Shown here: positions 1 through 8,130 of the stretch, in pieces
Numbering within the stretch: position 1 is the first letter of the stretch
How the letters are laid out: the number at the start of each line of letters is the position of its first letter
Source of the DNA: Mycolicibacterium wolinskyi
Lineage (GTDB): Bacteria > Actinomycetota > Actinomycetes > Mycobacteriales > Mycobacteriaceae
DNA length: 64,000 nt
Reading direction: 5' to 3'
Assembly (NCBI RefSeq): GCF_002101965.1
Contig: NZ_LQQA01000029.1
Location: 1-64,000, forward strand
Program-made: the position numbers and the translations under genes
The notes under the pieces: model-generated
What the model was told of the DNA's origin: nothing
Databases searched by the model: none
The model's input: only the letters and a program-made list of their open reading frames with translations

Positions 1-120
1 GCCTCCCAGAACCGCTCCCGCACCCAATCTGCCAACCCGCCGCCCGGCGGTACACCACGACCACGAAACCCCGTCTGGAAACCCATAAAAGCAACACCCT
101 TCGAATCAAGGTGTTGCAGC
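1..120 (-). mobile_element. Left end of an insertion sequence (IS30-like), truncated by the window edge
   Basis: Reading the minus strand from an ATG at 86-84 gives an open frame of 28 codons to the window edge, beginning MGFQTGFRGRGV and continuing with a basic, Trp-containing segment. From memory this resembles the N-terminus of actinobacterial IS30-family transposases. Just upstream is a perfect 8-bp inverted repeat, GCAACACC at 91-98 and GGTGTTGC at 110-117. Such hairpins often lie between an element's terminal repeat and its transposase and limit read-through from outside. The outer boundary cannot be fixed because the other terminus is outside the window. The IS call is moderate and the family assignment weaker. 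Confidence 0.5.
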
Positions 121-202
121 CACCACTTGAGTCTGAGCGGCGGGTCGCGGATGAAACCGCACCCTCAGCGCGAACGGCGCGAACGGCCCGGCAGACGGCG
201 GC

Positions 203-655
203 TCAGTGCTCGACGTGGTCGTCGAACAATTCGTGGCCCGTGCCCTTTTCGACCACGCGGCTCAACAGCTCACGCAGCGTCTTCTGCTCCTCGGCGGTGA
301 GAACGCCGAACACCTTCTCGTGGGCGGCGATCGCATCGGCGACCACTGCCGCGGCGACCGAACGTCCCTCATCGGTGAGGAACGCCTGCAGGATGCGGCC
401 GTGCTGGGGATTCTGCTTGCGCTCGACGAGCCCGCGCTTCTCGAGGGCGGTGAGGGCCAGCTGCACGCCCTGCGGGCTGATCAGCAGCCGGCGGGCCAGC
501 TCGGCTCCGGACAGGCCGGGTTCGTTCGCCAGCTGTCTGAGCACACCAATCTGTGCGGTGCTCACGCCGTGGTCGCTGACCGCATCGTTGACGGTGGTCA
601 GCGAGAAGTAGAAGGCCTGCTTGAGCAGCCACAGGATGTTGTCGGTGAGTTCCAT
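203..655 (-). CDS. MarR-family transcriptional regulator
   Basis: This 150-residue protein has the size and layout of a MarR winged-helix repressor: an N-terminal dimerisation helix, a winged-helix DNA-binding core at about residues 30-98 (with VSTAQIGVLRQLANEPG and the wing region LEKRGLVERKQNPQHGR), and C-terminal helices that close the dimer. MarR proteins typically bind small aromatic or lipophilic effectors. It starts at ATG 655-653. It lies 32 bases downstream of the amidohydrolase gene on the same strand, so it is probably the last gene of the Rieske oxygenase operon and may regulate it. The target and effector cannot be read from the sequence. Confidence 0.85.
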   Translation of the reverse strand: MELTDNILWLLKQAFYFSLTTVNDAVSDHGVSTAQIGVLRQLANEPGLSGAELARRLLISPQGVQLALTALEKRGLVERKQNPQHGRILQAFLTDEGRSVAAAVVADAIAAHEKVFGVLTAEEQKTLRELLSRVVEKGTGHELFDDHVEH

Positions 656-687
656 GTCCGTCCCTTCACCACGACGGTATCGCGTGA

Positions 688-1926
688 TCAGGCCGCTTTG
701 TGCACTACGCCGTCCTTCATCACGAATGAGACGTCGAGTGTGGTGGAGATGTCTTCCGAGGGGTCACCGGGGACGGCGATGATGTCGGCGAGGTAGCCGG
801 GCGCCAGCCGACCGAGTTCGTCGTCGGCGTCGATCAACTCGGCGGCAACCACGGTGGCCGCGCGGATCGCCTGCATCGGAGTCATCCCGCGCTCGACCAA
901 CGCGCACAGTTCCTTGGCGTTCTGGCCGTGCGGAATCGCCGGCGCGTCGGTACCGCACGCGATGCGGACGCCGGCCGCAATCGCCTTGGGCAGCATGGCT
1001 TTCGCACGCGGGAACACGTCGAGCGCCTTCTTGCGCAGTTCGGGTGCGATGCGGTCGATCGCCATGGCGTCGGTGAGGTAGGTGGTGGAGACCAGGAAGG
1101 TGCCGTGGTCGACCATCATCTGGATGGTCTCGTCGCTCGCGAGGAAGCCGTGTTCGATGCAGTCGATGCCGGCGCGGATGCAGGCCTGGATCGCGGTGTC
1201 ACCCACGGCGTGCGCGGCCACCCGGACCCCGGCGCGGTGCGCCTCGTCGGCGATGGCCGCGAACTCGGCGTCGGAATACTGCTGGGCGCCCGGGGCGGTG
1301 CTGTGCGACATCACCCCGCCCGACGCGGACACCTTGATCAGTTTGGCCCCGTGCCGGATCTGGTAGCGCACGCACGCGATGACGTCGGGCACCCCGTCGG
1401 CGATGCCCTCGGCCACGGATAACGGCATGATCCCCGGCGCCAGCCGCTGGAACACCGTCGGGTCCAAGTGCCCGCCGTACGGTGTCACCGCGTGCCCGGC
1501 CGGATAGATGCGCGGCCCGGCGTGCCAGCCCTGATCGATCGCCCGCTGCAATGCGACGTCCAGCAGATATCCACCGGTCTTGACCATCAGCCCGAGGTTG
1601 CGCACGGTCGTGAATCCGGCGTCGAGCGTCGTACGCGCGTTGACCGCACCGCGCAGGGTGCGATACGCCGGATCGTCCTGCACGCCGTGCATGGGCGTGG
1701 GCAGCCCCTCGGGGCCACCCGGCCCGCCGATCAGCAGGTTGAGCTCCATGTCCATCAGGCCCGGTAGCAACGTGACGTCACCGAGGTCGATCACTGTCGA
1801 ATCGGACGGCAGCTCTGGGGGATTCACCGCCGTGATGCGGTTGCGGTCGACCACGATGTCGGCCGGTGTGCACACCTGCCCGGCCTCTACGTCGGCCCAC
1901 CGCGCGGCGCGCAGGACGACCGTCAC
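688..1926 (-). CDS. Metal-dependent amidohydrolase (imidazolonepropionase/prolidase-like)
   Basis: The 412-residue product is an amidohydrolase-superfamily enzyme. It has an N-terminal beta-sandwich strand, the segment DVTLLPGLMDMELNL where the first metal-binding pair normally sits, a Lys in the KLIKVSASGG region, His-containing strands (AHAVGD, CIEHGF) and a late Asp in IACGTDAP. Where most relatives have PG(L/F)ID-x-H-x-H, this one reads PGLMDMELNL, so the first HxH pair is missing. GTG at 1926-1924 is chosen because it overlaps the upstream stop in a GTGA arrangement; frame upstream of it belongs to other genes. Third gene of the Rieske operon, so its substrate may be a product of that oxygenase. 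Substrate unknown. Confidence 0.8.
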   Translation of the reverse strand: MTVVLRAARWADVEAGQVCTPADIVVDRNRITAVNPPELPSDSTVIDLGDVTLLPGLMDMELNLLIGGPGGPEGLPTPMHGVQDDPAYRTLRGAVNARTTLDAGFTTVRNLGLMVKTGGYLLDVALQRAIDQGWHAGPRIYPAGHAVTPYGGHLDPTVFQRLAPGIMPLSVAEGIADGVPDVIACVRYQIRHGAKLIKVSASGGVMSHSTAPGAQQYSDAEFAAIADEAHRAGVRVAAHAVGDTAIQACIRAGIDCIEHGFLASDETIQMMVDHGTFLVSTTYLTDAMAIDRIAPELRKKALDVFPRAKAMLPKAIAAGVRIACGTDAPAIPHGQNAKELCALVERGMTPMQAIRAATVVAAELIDADDELGRLAPGYLADIIAVPGDPSEDISTTLDVSFVMKDGVVHKAA

Positions 1927-2252
1927 GGCACGGGCTCGAAGTCGCAGTCCAGCCAGGTGGCACCGGAATCGGGGACCCGCGGCTGCTTCCAGCACTCCAC
2001 CGGGAACGACACGGTGATCATCGAATACAGCATGTGCATGAGCGCCAGGACGTCGTCGGGCAGATCGTCGAGGGGGAACTTGTCGCAGTACGCGATAGCT
2101 TCCTCGGCGCGCGCGGTGATCGCGTCGTAGAACGCCTGCATCTCCGTCATCGAGCTGGCCAACCGTTTGGCGTAGCGCTGTCGTTCGGTGGACAGGCACC
2201 ACTCCGAATACGGTTCGAGGTCGGCGAATTCGGTTGGCAGCACGGCGCTCAC
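1923..2252 (-). CDS. Small conserved protein between the Rieske oxygenase and amidohydrolase genes
   Basis: This gene encodes 109 residues from a GTG start at 2252-2250. It is acidic and mostly helical, with a central segment YCDKFPLDDLPDDVLALMHM and a C-terminal Trp-Leu-Asp-Cys-Asp motif. It has no signal peptide or membrane segment. It overlaps the preceding stop (GTGA at 2252-2249) and the following start (GTGA at 1926-1923), so all three genes are likely translationally coupled. I do not recognise a domain with a known function. The tight coupling suggests a partner or accessory subunit of the oxygenase, but it does not look like a classical Rieske beta subunit, which is about 160-190 residues with an NTF2-like fold. 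Confidence 0.7.
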   Translation of the reverse strand: MSAVLPTEFADLEPYSEWCLSTERQRYAKRLASSMTEMQAFYDAITARAEEAIAYCDKFPLDDLPDDVLALMHMLYSMITVSFPVECWKQPRVPDSGATWLDCDFEPVP

Positions 2253-3520
2253 ACCCCCACCGCCGATATGCGGTTCTGGTAGTCGGCTATCCACGCCGCG
2301 GTCTCCTTGTGCAGGTGCCGCAGCAGGATCTCCTGATCGTTGAGCACGAACTCGGAGATTGCGCGCGACTCGATCATCGTCTGGGTGGCCTCGAGCGTGT
2401 TGGCGTCCTGCAAGCCGTATTCCTTGAAGGAGGCAGCCGCCAACTCCTGGGCGATGCGCTCGCGCGGGGTGCGCGGCTGCGGGAAGTACAGCGTGCCTTC
2501 GAAGACGTGTGTGTTGTACGACGTCGGCCAGTAGTGGTAGGTGAGATACCAGCCCTGGCCCCAGAACAACATCACGAAGTTCGGGAACAGCTGGAACGAA
2601 TCCAGGCCCCACGGATCGCATTTCGCCGGGTTCAGGCCTTCGGGCATGGGCCCGAGATCGGGTTTGTCCCACGGGCCGAAAAGCCCGCTCTGGCAGATGT
2701 CTTCGATCGGCTTGCGCATCTCGGCCGACATCTCCCAGGCTCGCACGCCCGATGTGCTGACGAGCCGGTGCGGGCCTTCGAGGCGATAGTGCGGTGCCTC
2801 GAATCCGGCCTCGGCCGCGGCCTTCGAATACGCGGTCGGTGACTGGTTCGCATGCAGTACCGGTGCGTGGTAGAACTCCTGGAACGCGTCCATGTAGAGC
2901 TTCCAGTTCGCGTTGACCTCGGAGCGGTAGTGCCAGCGTGAGGTCAGCTTGTCGAACGGATAGCCTTCCAGCCCAACGATCATCGGCCCGAGGAACTCAC
3001 GCAGCGACTGATCGGGAGTCTTGGCGAAGTTGACGAAGATGAACCCTTCCCACACGTCGCAGTGCACTTCCACCAAGCCGTAGCGGGATTTGTCGAGGTC
3101 GAAGAACTCCTCTTCCTGCTGCACGAACGTCAGGTTGCCGTCGAGGTCATAGCGCCAGGCGTGGTACTTGCAGGTGAACTGGCGGCACACGCCGCGGGTC
3201 TCCTCGCGCGGCATGTCGTTCCACACCAGTTTGTTCCCGCGGTGGCGACAGACGTTGTGGAAGGCTTTGATTTCGCCAGAGGCGGTGCGCACCAGGATGA
3301 TCGACGTCTTGACAACCGGGAGTTCCTTGGTGAAGTAGCTGCCCTTGCGTGGCAGCTGTTCGACGCGGCCGACGTTGAGCCAGGCCCGTTTGAAGATCGC
3401 CTCGCGCTCGAGCTCGTAGATCTCCGGGCTGATCGAGTCCTCGTAGGACACCGGGCCGGTGCCCAACTCGGGGTAATGCTCGGTCCAACTGCCTTCTGGC
3501 GGCTTGGGGAAACGTGGCAT
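2249..3520 (-). CDS. Rieske [2Fe-2S] aromatic-ring-hydroxylating oxygenase, alpha subunit
   Basis: This 423-residue oxygenase has both expected domains. The Rieske cluster ligands are C91 and H93 (CRH) and C117 and H120 (CKYH). The spacing between the pairs is 23 residues, longer than the usual 15-17. The catalytic domain has the NWKLYMDAFQEFYH motif, with bridging D210 and mononuclear iron ligands H217 and H222. The family uses electrons from a reductase and O2 to hydroxylate or demethylate aromatic or alicyclic substrates. No reductase or ferredoxin gene is adjacent, so it must borrow electrons from elsewhere. First gene of a minus-strand operon (oxygenase, small protein, amidohydrolase, probably MarR), divergent from an aldehyde dehydrogenase gene. 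Substrate unknown. Confidence 0.92.
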   Translation of the reverse strand: MPRFPKPPEGSWTEHYPELGTGPVSYEDSISPEIYELEREAIFKRAWLNVGRVEQLPRKGSYFTKELPVVKTSIILVRTASGEIKAFHNVCRHRGNKLVWNDMPREETRGVCRQFTCKYHAWRYDLDGNLTFVQQEEEFFDLDKSRYGLVEVHCDVWEGFIFVNFAKTPDQSLREFLGPMIVGLEGYPFDKLTSRWHYRSEVNANWKLYMDAFQEFYHAPVLHANQSPTAYSKAAAEAGFEAPHYRLEGPHRLVSTSGVRAWEMSAEMRKPIEDICQSGLFGPWDKPDLGPMPEGLNPAKCDPWGLDSFQLFPNFVMLFWGQGWYLTYHYWPTSYNTHVFEGTLYFPQPRTPRERIAQELAAASFKEYGLQDANTLEATQTMIESRAISEFVLNDQEILLRHLHKETAAWIADYQNRISAVGV

Positions 3521-3638
3521 CGCTACTCCTGTCCCGATGACTTGGGCCGACCGTATCGGCTCATCCCGATAATGACAAGTAGTTGATAATGCATGCTGTC
3601 ACCGCCCATACTGGAAGGACGACGGCGGGAGGATCCGG
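3521..3638. promoter_or_regulatory. Divergent promoter region with an inverted repeat
   Basis: The 118 bases separate the Rieske operon (minus) from the aldehyde dehydrogenase gene (plus) and must hold both promoters. An inverted repeat GCCGA-CCGTA-TCGGC lies at 3546-3560. It is bracketed by two direct copies of TCCCGAT (3532-3538 and 3564-3570). This is a plausible operator for the MarR or TetR protein of this block, but neither link can be shown. A GATAAT hexamer at 3585-3590 could be the -10 of the rightward promoter; I saw no convincing -35. Confidence 0.35.
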
Positions 3639-5093
3639 ATGGATCAACATCTGGGGGAGTACATCGGCATCGAGGCCGACTGGTCGCTCGACGGTGGCCA
3701 CCCGCACCAGATCGAGGTGGTGTCACCGCACACCGAGCAGCCCATCGCCCGGGTGGCGGCGTCGCTGCCTGCCGACGTCGACGCGGCCGTGGCGGCCGCA
3801 CGCGCGGCCGTCGATCGGGGACCATGGCCGCGGCTTCCACCCGACGAGCGCATAGCCGCGCTGCGACGCCTGGCCGACTTGTATTCGCAGCGACGTGAGC
3901 AGATGGCCCAGCTCATCTCCGCGGAGATCGGTGCGCCGATCAGCTTCGCCAAGCGTGCCCAGGTCGGCTTGCCGACCATGATGATGTCGGCGTTCTGCGA
4001 TGTCGCCGAGGCCTACCCGTGGCAGGAGGCGCGGCCGGGCTTCTTCGGTGCCGACGTGCGCATTCGCCGGGAACCGGTCGGTGTTGTCGCGGCCATCGTG
4101 CCGTGGAACATGCCGCAGTTCCTGATCATGACGAAGCTCGTGCCCGCGCTGCTCGCGGGATGCGCCGTCGTGCTGAAGCCTGCGCCGGAGTCGCCGCTCG
4201 ACGCGCTGCTGCTCGCCGAGATGATCGAGCAGATCGGGCTGCCGGACGGTGTCGTCACCGTCGTGCCGGGTGACGCGGCCGTCGGTGCGCACCTGGCAAG
4301 CCATCGCGGCGTGGACAAGGTTTCGTTCACCGGGTCGAGCAGCGCGGGCCGTGCGGTCGCCACGGCATGTGCGGCCAATCTGACAAGGGTCAGCCTTGAG
4401 CTCGGCGGCAAGTCCGCCGCGATCGTTCTCGGCGACGCCGATCCCGAGACGGTGGCCGCCGGGGTGCGCTCGGCGAGCCTGTCCAACAGTGGGCAAATCT
4501 GCAACGCCCTGACCCGCATCGTCGTGCCTGCCGCGCGGGAGGAGGAGTTTGTCGACGCCCTTGCGGCTCGGATGTCGGCGCTCAAAGTGGGCGATCCCGC
4601 GGATCCGGCCACCGAACTCGGCCCACTGGTGTCCCGCAGGCAACAGCAGCGTGTCCGCGACTACATCGAACTCGGCCGGCGCGAGGGTGCCCGCCTGGTG
4701 ATCGGCGGAACCGACCTGCCGACGGGAGTCGACACCGGGTGGTACGTGCAGCCGACGTTGTTCGCCGCTGCGGACAACTCGATGCGCATCGCCCGTGATG
4801 AGATTTTTGGTCCCGTGCTGACCGTCATCCCGTATGAGGACGAGCGCGACGCCATCGCGATCGCCAACGATTCCGACTACGGGCTGGCCGGGTCGGTGTG
4901 GACCGCCGACACCGATCGCGGGATACGAATCGCCGAACAGGTGAGAACCGGCACCTTTGGGGTAAACCAGGGGTACACAATGGATCCGTTCGCACCGTTC
5001 GGCGGTGTCAAGGACAGCGGCTACGGCCGTGAGCTCGGCCGCGAAGGTCTCGACGGCTACGTGGAGACCAAGTCCATCGCCGTCGCCGGTTGA
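3639..5093 (+). CDS. NAD(P)-dependent aldehyde dehydrogenase
   Basis: The product has 484 residues, the normal length for the ALDH superfamily. It carries the Rossmann-fold segments PWNMPQFL and FTGSSSAGRAV, the general base E254 in LELGGKS, the catalytic C288 in NSGQICNAL, and the EIFGPV motif near the C-terminus. It would oxidise an aldehyde to an acid in the cytosol. A purine-rich ribosome site (GGGAGG) lies just upstream of the ATG. It diverges from the Rieske oxygenase operon and is followed after 14 bases by a second amidohydrolase gene, so it probably handles an aldehyde formed in the same catabolic route. The exact substrate cannot be told. Confidence 0.92.
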   Translation: MDQHLGEYIGIEADWSLDGGHPHQIEVVSPHTEQPIARVAASLPADVDAAVAAARAAVDRGPWPRLPPDERIAALRRLADLYSQRREQMAQLISAEIGAPISFAKRAQVGLPTMMMSAFCDVAEAYPWQEARPGFFGADVRIRREPVGVVAAIVPWNMPQFLIMTKLVPALLAGCAVVLKPAPESPLDALLLAEMIEQIGLPDGVVTVVPGDAAVGAHLASHRGVDKVSFTGSSSAGRAVATACAANLTRVSLELGGKSAAIVLGDADPETVAAGVRSASLSNSGQICNALTRIVVPAAREEEFVDALAARMSALKVGDPADPATELGPLVSRRQQQRVRDYIELGRREGARLVIGGTDLPTGVDTGWYVQPTLFAAADNSMRIARDEIFGPVLTVIPYEDERDAIAIANDSDYGLAGSVWTADTDRGIRIAEQVRTGTFGVNQGYTMDPFAPFGGVKDSGYGRELGREGLDGYVETKSIAVAG

Positions 5094-5107
5094 ACGAGAG
5101 GGAGACC

Positions 5108-6250
5108 ATGACCGCAATAGCTTCGCACCGGACACCGGCCGCCGAACGCATCGCCGTTCGCTGCGTCGATTCCGACGTGCATCCCGTGCCGCGCCGCGGT
5201 GTGCTCGGCGAATACATCCCCGAGCCCTGGCGCAGCAGGTATTTCGGCACGCACGACGTCGGTGAGCTGATCTACTACGACGCTCCCGACTACGCCCACG
5301 CCTACGCGATGCGCACCGATACGTTCCCATCCGACGGCGAATTCGCGGGCAGCGATCCCGATCTCGCGTTCCGACAGTTGATCATGGAAGCCGGGGCCGA
5401 CATCGCGATCCTTGAGCCCGCGGCGTATTCGGCGCACATTCCCGAGGCCAACCACGCCATGAACTGCGCGCTCAACGATTGGCAGGCCAATCACTGGCTC
5501 GACAGTCACAACAACTGGCACGAGCGGTGGCGCGGATCGATCTGCCTTGCGGTCGAAGCCCCCGAGCTCGGGGCACAGGAGATCGAGCGGTGGGCCGGCC
5601 ACCCGTACATGGCCCAGATCCTGATCAAGGCCGAGCCGCGTCCGTCGTGGGGCGACCCGAAATACGACCCGCTGTGGGCCGCGGCCACCAAACACGACAT
5701 CACCGTGAGCTGTCACCTGTCGCGCGGCGAATACGACGAACTTCCGCTCCCGCCAGTGGGTTTGCCGAGCTACAACCACGACTTCATGGTCACCTACTCG
5801 CTGCTGGCGGCCAATCAGGTGATGAGCCTGATCTTCGACGGCGTGTTCGACCGGTTCCCGACGCTGCGGATCGTGTTCGTCGAGCACGCGTTCACCTGGA
5901 TCCTGCCGCTCATGTGGCGTATGGACGCGATCTATGAGGCGCGCAAGTCGTGGATGGACATCAAGCGCAAACCCAGCGAGTACGTCAAGGACCACATCAA
6001 GTTCACCACCCAGCCCCTCGACTATCCCGAGGACAAGACCGAACTGTCGCGGGCCTTCGAATGGATGGAGTGCGACAAGATCCTGTTGTTCTCATCCGAC
6101 TACCCGCACTGGACCTTCGACGATCCGCGCTGGCTCGTCAAACACCTGCCGGAACGCGCGCGCGAAAATGTCATGTTCCGCAACGGAATCGAGACTTACA
6201 AGCTGCCGGAGACCGTACCGGTGCTCGAAGGGCAGGTGCGAGTCTTCTAG
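5108..6250 (+). CDS. Amidohydrolase-2 family metal-dependent hydrolase
   Basis: The 380-residue protein belongs to the amidohydrolase-related family that includes decarboxylases and hydrolases of aromatic and ring-cleavage products. Visible motifs are VDSDVHPVP near the N-terminus (the D-x-H that replaces HxH in this family), a His-containing strand SCHLSRGEYD, VFVEHAFTW, and FSSDYPHW near the C-terminus. ATG 5108 is preferred over the in-frame TTG at 5090 because a GAGAGGGA ribosome site precedes it. It lies 14 bases after the aldehyde dehydrogenase stop, so the two are one operon. The 3' end overlaps the convergent TetR gene by 4 bases. Paired with a Rieske oxygenase, it is a good candidate for a later ring- or chain-cleavage step. 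Confidence 0.82.
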   Translation: MTAIASHRTPAAERIAVRCVDSDVHPVPRRGVLGEYIPEPWRSRYFGTHDVGELIYYDAPDYAHAYAMRTDTFPSDGEFAGSDPDLAFRQLIMEAGADIAILEPAAYSAHIPEANHAMNCALNDWQANHWLDSHNNWHERWRGSICLAVEAPELGAQEIERWAGHPYMAQILIKAEPRPSWGDPKYDPLWAAATKHDITVSCHLSRGEYDELPLPPVGLPSYNHDFMVTYSLLAANQVMSLIFDGVFDRFPTLRIVFVEHAFTWILPLMWRMDAIYEARKSWMDIKRKPSEYVKDHIKFTTQPLDYPEDKTELSRAFEWMECDKILLFSSDYPHWTFDDPRWLVKHLPERARENVMFRNGIETYKLPETVPVLEGQVRVF

Positions 6251-6849
6251 GGCAGCTTGATAGCTGACACGTACATGTCGACGATCGGCCGATAGAGGTC
6301 GACGTCGTCGAGTTCGCTGCCCAACACCACTGAGTCGCTCGTGGCGATGAGGACCTGAGCGAACGTCTTGGGCGGTATCAGCAGCGTGCCGCCGAGGCGA
6401 TCGATGCCGTCGACGATGAACTTCGCCAGCGCGTCGACCACCTCTGAGCGCTTGGCGGCGACGCGTTCCCGCGATTCCGGGTTTCTCCGGAGGTAGAGCG
6501 TGAACTCATGTCCGAGGGCGGCGTGTTCGGCCCCGCGGTCCTGGCTCAATTCGCGCCAGCGCTTGGCGATCTCGTCGCGTTCGCGTGCGCCGACCTGCTT
6601 CGCGCTCGACATCACGTCGGCGAAGTTGTCGAAATACCGGCGCCAATACCGGTCGCTCACCGCCAGGAACAGGTCTTCCTTGGTGGCGAAGTGCTTGTAG
6701 ATGGCACCCTTGGTGTAACCGGCGGCGCGTGCGATGTCGTCGAGAGTGGCTGGCGCGAAACCCTTTTCGGCGAACACCTCCTCGGCGGCGTCGAGCAGCA
6801 CTGAGCGCGTGTGCTCCATGCGTTTCTCTCGGGTCCACCGCTCGACCAT
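6247..6849 (-). CDS. TetR/AcrR-family transcriptional repressor
   Basis: The 200-residue protein has a TetR helix-turn-helix at about residues 28-50 (TLDDIARAAGYTKGAIYKHF) after an amphipathic first helix, and a ligand-binding C-terminal half with no recognisable specificity. It starts at ATG 6849 and diverges from the AveC-like gene. The space between them holds two tandem copies of a palindrome (6877-6909), the expected arrangement for a TetR repressor controlling itself and a divergent operon. Its 3' end overlaps the stop of the convergent amidohydrolase gene. Confidence 0.9.
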   Translation of the reverse strand: MVERWTREKRMEHTRSVLLDAAEEVFAEKGFAPATLDDIARAAGYTKGAIYKHFATKEDLFLAVSDRYWRRYFDNFADVMSSAKQVGARERDEIAKRWRELSQDRGAEHAALGHEFTLYLRRNPESRERVAAKRSEVVDALAKFIVDGIDRLGGTLLIPPKTFAQVLIATSDSVVLGSELDDVDLYRPIVDMYVSAIKLP

Positions 6850-6876
6850 GACTGAAATTCTTCCACAGAATCTCAG

Positions 6877-6909
6877 ATACCTATTGGTTACTGAGATACC
6901 GATTGGTAT
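6877..6909. promoter_or_regulatory. Two tandem TetR-type operators
   Basis: ATACC-GATT-GGTAT at 6896-6909 is a perfect 5-bp inverted repeat with a 4-base centre. A second near-perfect copy, ATACC-TATT-GGTTA, lies at 6877-6890. The copies are 19 bases apart centre to centre, so two dimers could bind on nearly the same face of the helix. The pair sits 28 bases upstream of the TetR start and 43 upstream of the AveC-like GTG start. Confidence 0.7.
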
Positions 6910-6951
6910 ATTTTCGGCGAACCGCCACGAGAGCGAACTTCAGGAGGCGTC

Positions 6952-8130
6952 GTGAGCGATCTGTCCAAGAAACCTGCCGTCACTGAATCGATCGCCGGAA
7001 TCGCCGACCTGGAGAAGCAAGGCCCGTCGTCGGCGAACGCGTACAAGATCTGGGCGACCGTTGGCCTGGCCTTCCTGGTGCTGACGCTGTATGTCGCCAT
7101 CCGGTGGGTCACCGGCCCCTATTTCGAGCCGGTGTCGAGCGGCCCGAGCGAACCACCGCTGTACATGAAGATCCCACTGATCGCGAACGCCGTCGTGCTC
7201 TGGATCGGCTTGCCGTTTGCCTTGTGGTTCTTCCTCATTCGGCCCTGGGTGCGCGAGAGGCGCATCACGCTCGACGGCATGCTGCTGGTGTCGATGGGCC
7301 TGATGATGTTCCAGGACCCGATGCTCAACTACTACAGCACCTGGTGCACGTACAACGCGTGGCTGTTCAACCAAGGTTCGTGGGCACCGTACATCCCGGG
7401 CTGGGTGGCGCACGAGGAACCGGGGCACACGGTGCCCGAACCGATACTGACCAACATCCCCGGCTACGCGTACGGCGTCTTGCTGCTCACCATCGTCGGG
7501 TGCTGGATCATGCGAAAGATCAAGAACCGGTGGCCCGGGATCAGCAACCTGCGGCTGGTGTTGGTCACCTACGCGATCGCGTTCGTATTCGACTTCATCA
7601 TGGAGGCGCTCATCCTCCTGCCGATCGGCTTCTACTCCTACCCCGGCGCCATTCAGTCGTTGTCGTTCAACGCGGGCACTTACTACCAATGGCCCATCTA
7701 CGAGGGGCTGATGTGGGGTGGCGTCCAGACGGCGCTGGTCTGCCTGCGCTTCTTCACCGATGACCGGGGCCGCACCGTCGTCGAACGCGGAATCGACCGC
7801 GTCCGCGGCGGATTCGTCAAACAACAGTTCATCCGGTTCCTGGCGGTCTTCGGCGGTGTCAGCGCGTGCTTCTTCCTGTTCTACAACGTGCCGGCGACCT
7901 GGCTGGGCATGCAGGGCGACGCGTGGCCGGAGGACGTGCAGAAGCGTTCGTACTTCAACCCCGGCATCTGTGGCGAGGGCACCGACCGGCCGTGCCCGAA
8001 CCCTGACCTTCCCGTACCGACCCACCGTTCGGGGTACGTCAACCACGAAGGTGAACTGGTCCTGCCGGATGGGGCGACCATCCCGCCCGTCGTGCCCATC
8101 CAGCGGGCGAACACCGATGACGGTCAGTAA
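6952..8130 (+). CDS. AveC-like (spirocyclase AveC family) integral membrane protein
   Basis: The 392-residue protein begins at GTG 6952, eight bases or less after an AGGAGG ribosome site. It has about seven hydrophobic segments, with conserved-looking loops such as YSTWCTYNAW, PYIPGWVAHEEPG and YQWPIYEGLMWG. From memory this matches the mycobacterial AveC-like family, named for the Streptomyces avermectin protein AveC (spiroketal formation). Most mycobacterial members have no known reaction. The last about 75 residues are non-membrane and Cys/Pro-rich. The gene is under a TetR-operator region and overlaps the next gene by 14 bases. Function is not established; a lipid- or steroid-related membrane step is a guess from context. 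Confidence 0.75.
   Translation: MSDLSKKPAVTESIAGIADLEKQGPSSANAYKIWATVGLAFLVLTLYVAIRWVTGPYFEPVSSGPSEPPLYMKIPLIANAVVLWIGLPFALWFFLIRPWVRERRITLDGMLLVSMGLMMFQDPMLNYYSTWCTYNAWLFNQGSWAPYIPGWVAHEEPGHTVPEPILTNIPGYAYGVLLLTIVGCWIMRKIKNRWPGISNLRLVLVTYAIAFVFDFIMEALILLPIGFYSYPGAIQSLSFNAGTYYQWPIYEGLMWGGVQTALVCLRFFTDDRGRTVVERGIDRVRGGFVKQQFIRFLAVFGGVSACFFLFYNVPATWLGMQGDAWPEDVQKRSYFNPGICGEGTDRPCPNPDLPVPTHRSGYVNHEGELVLPDGATIPPVVPIQRANTDDGQ

Noticed and set aside
206..796. Plus-strand open frame across the MarR gene
   Set aside because: It is the complement of MarR and amidohydrolase codons in a high-GC genome and has no recognisable protein features.
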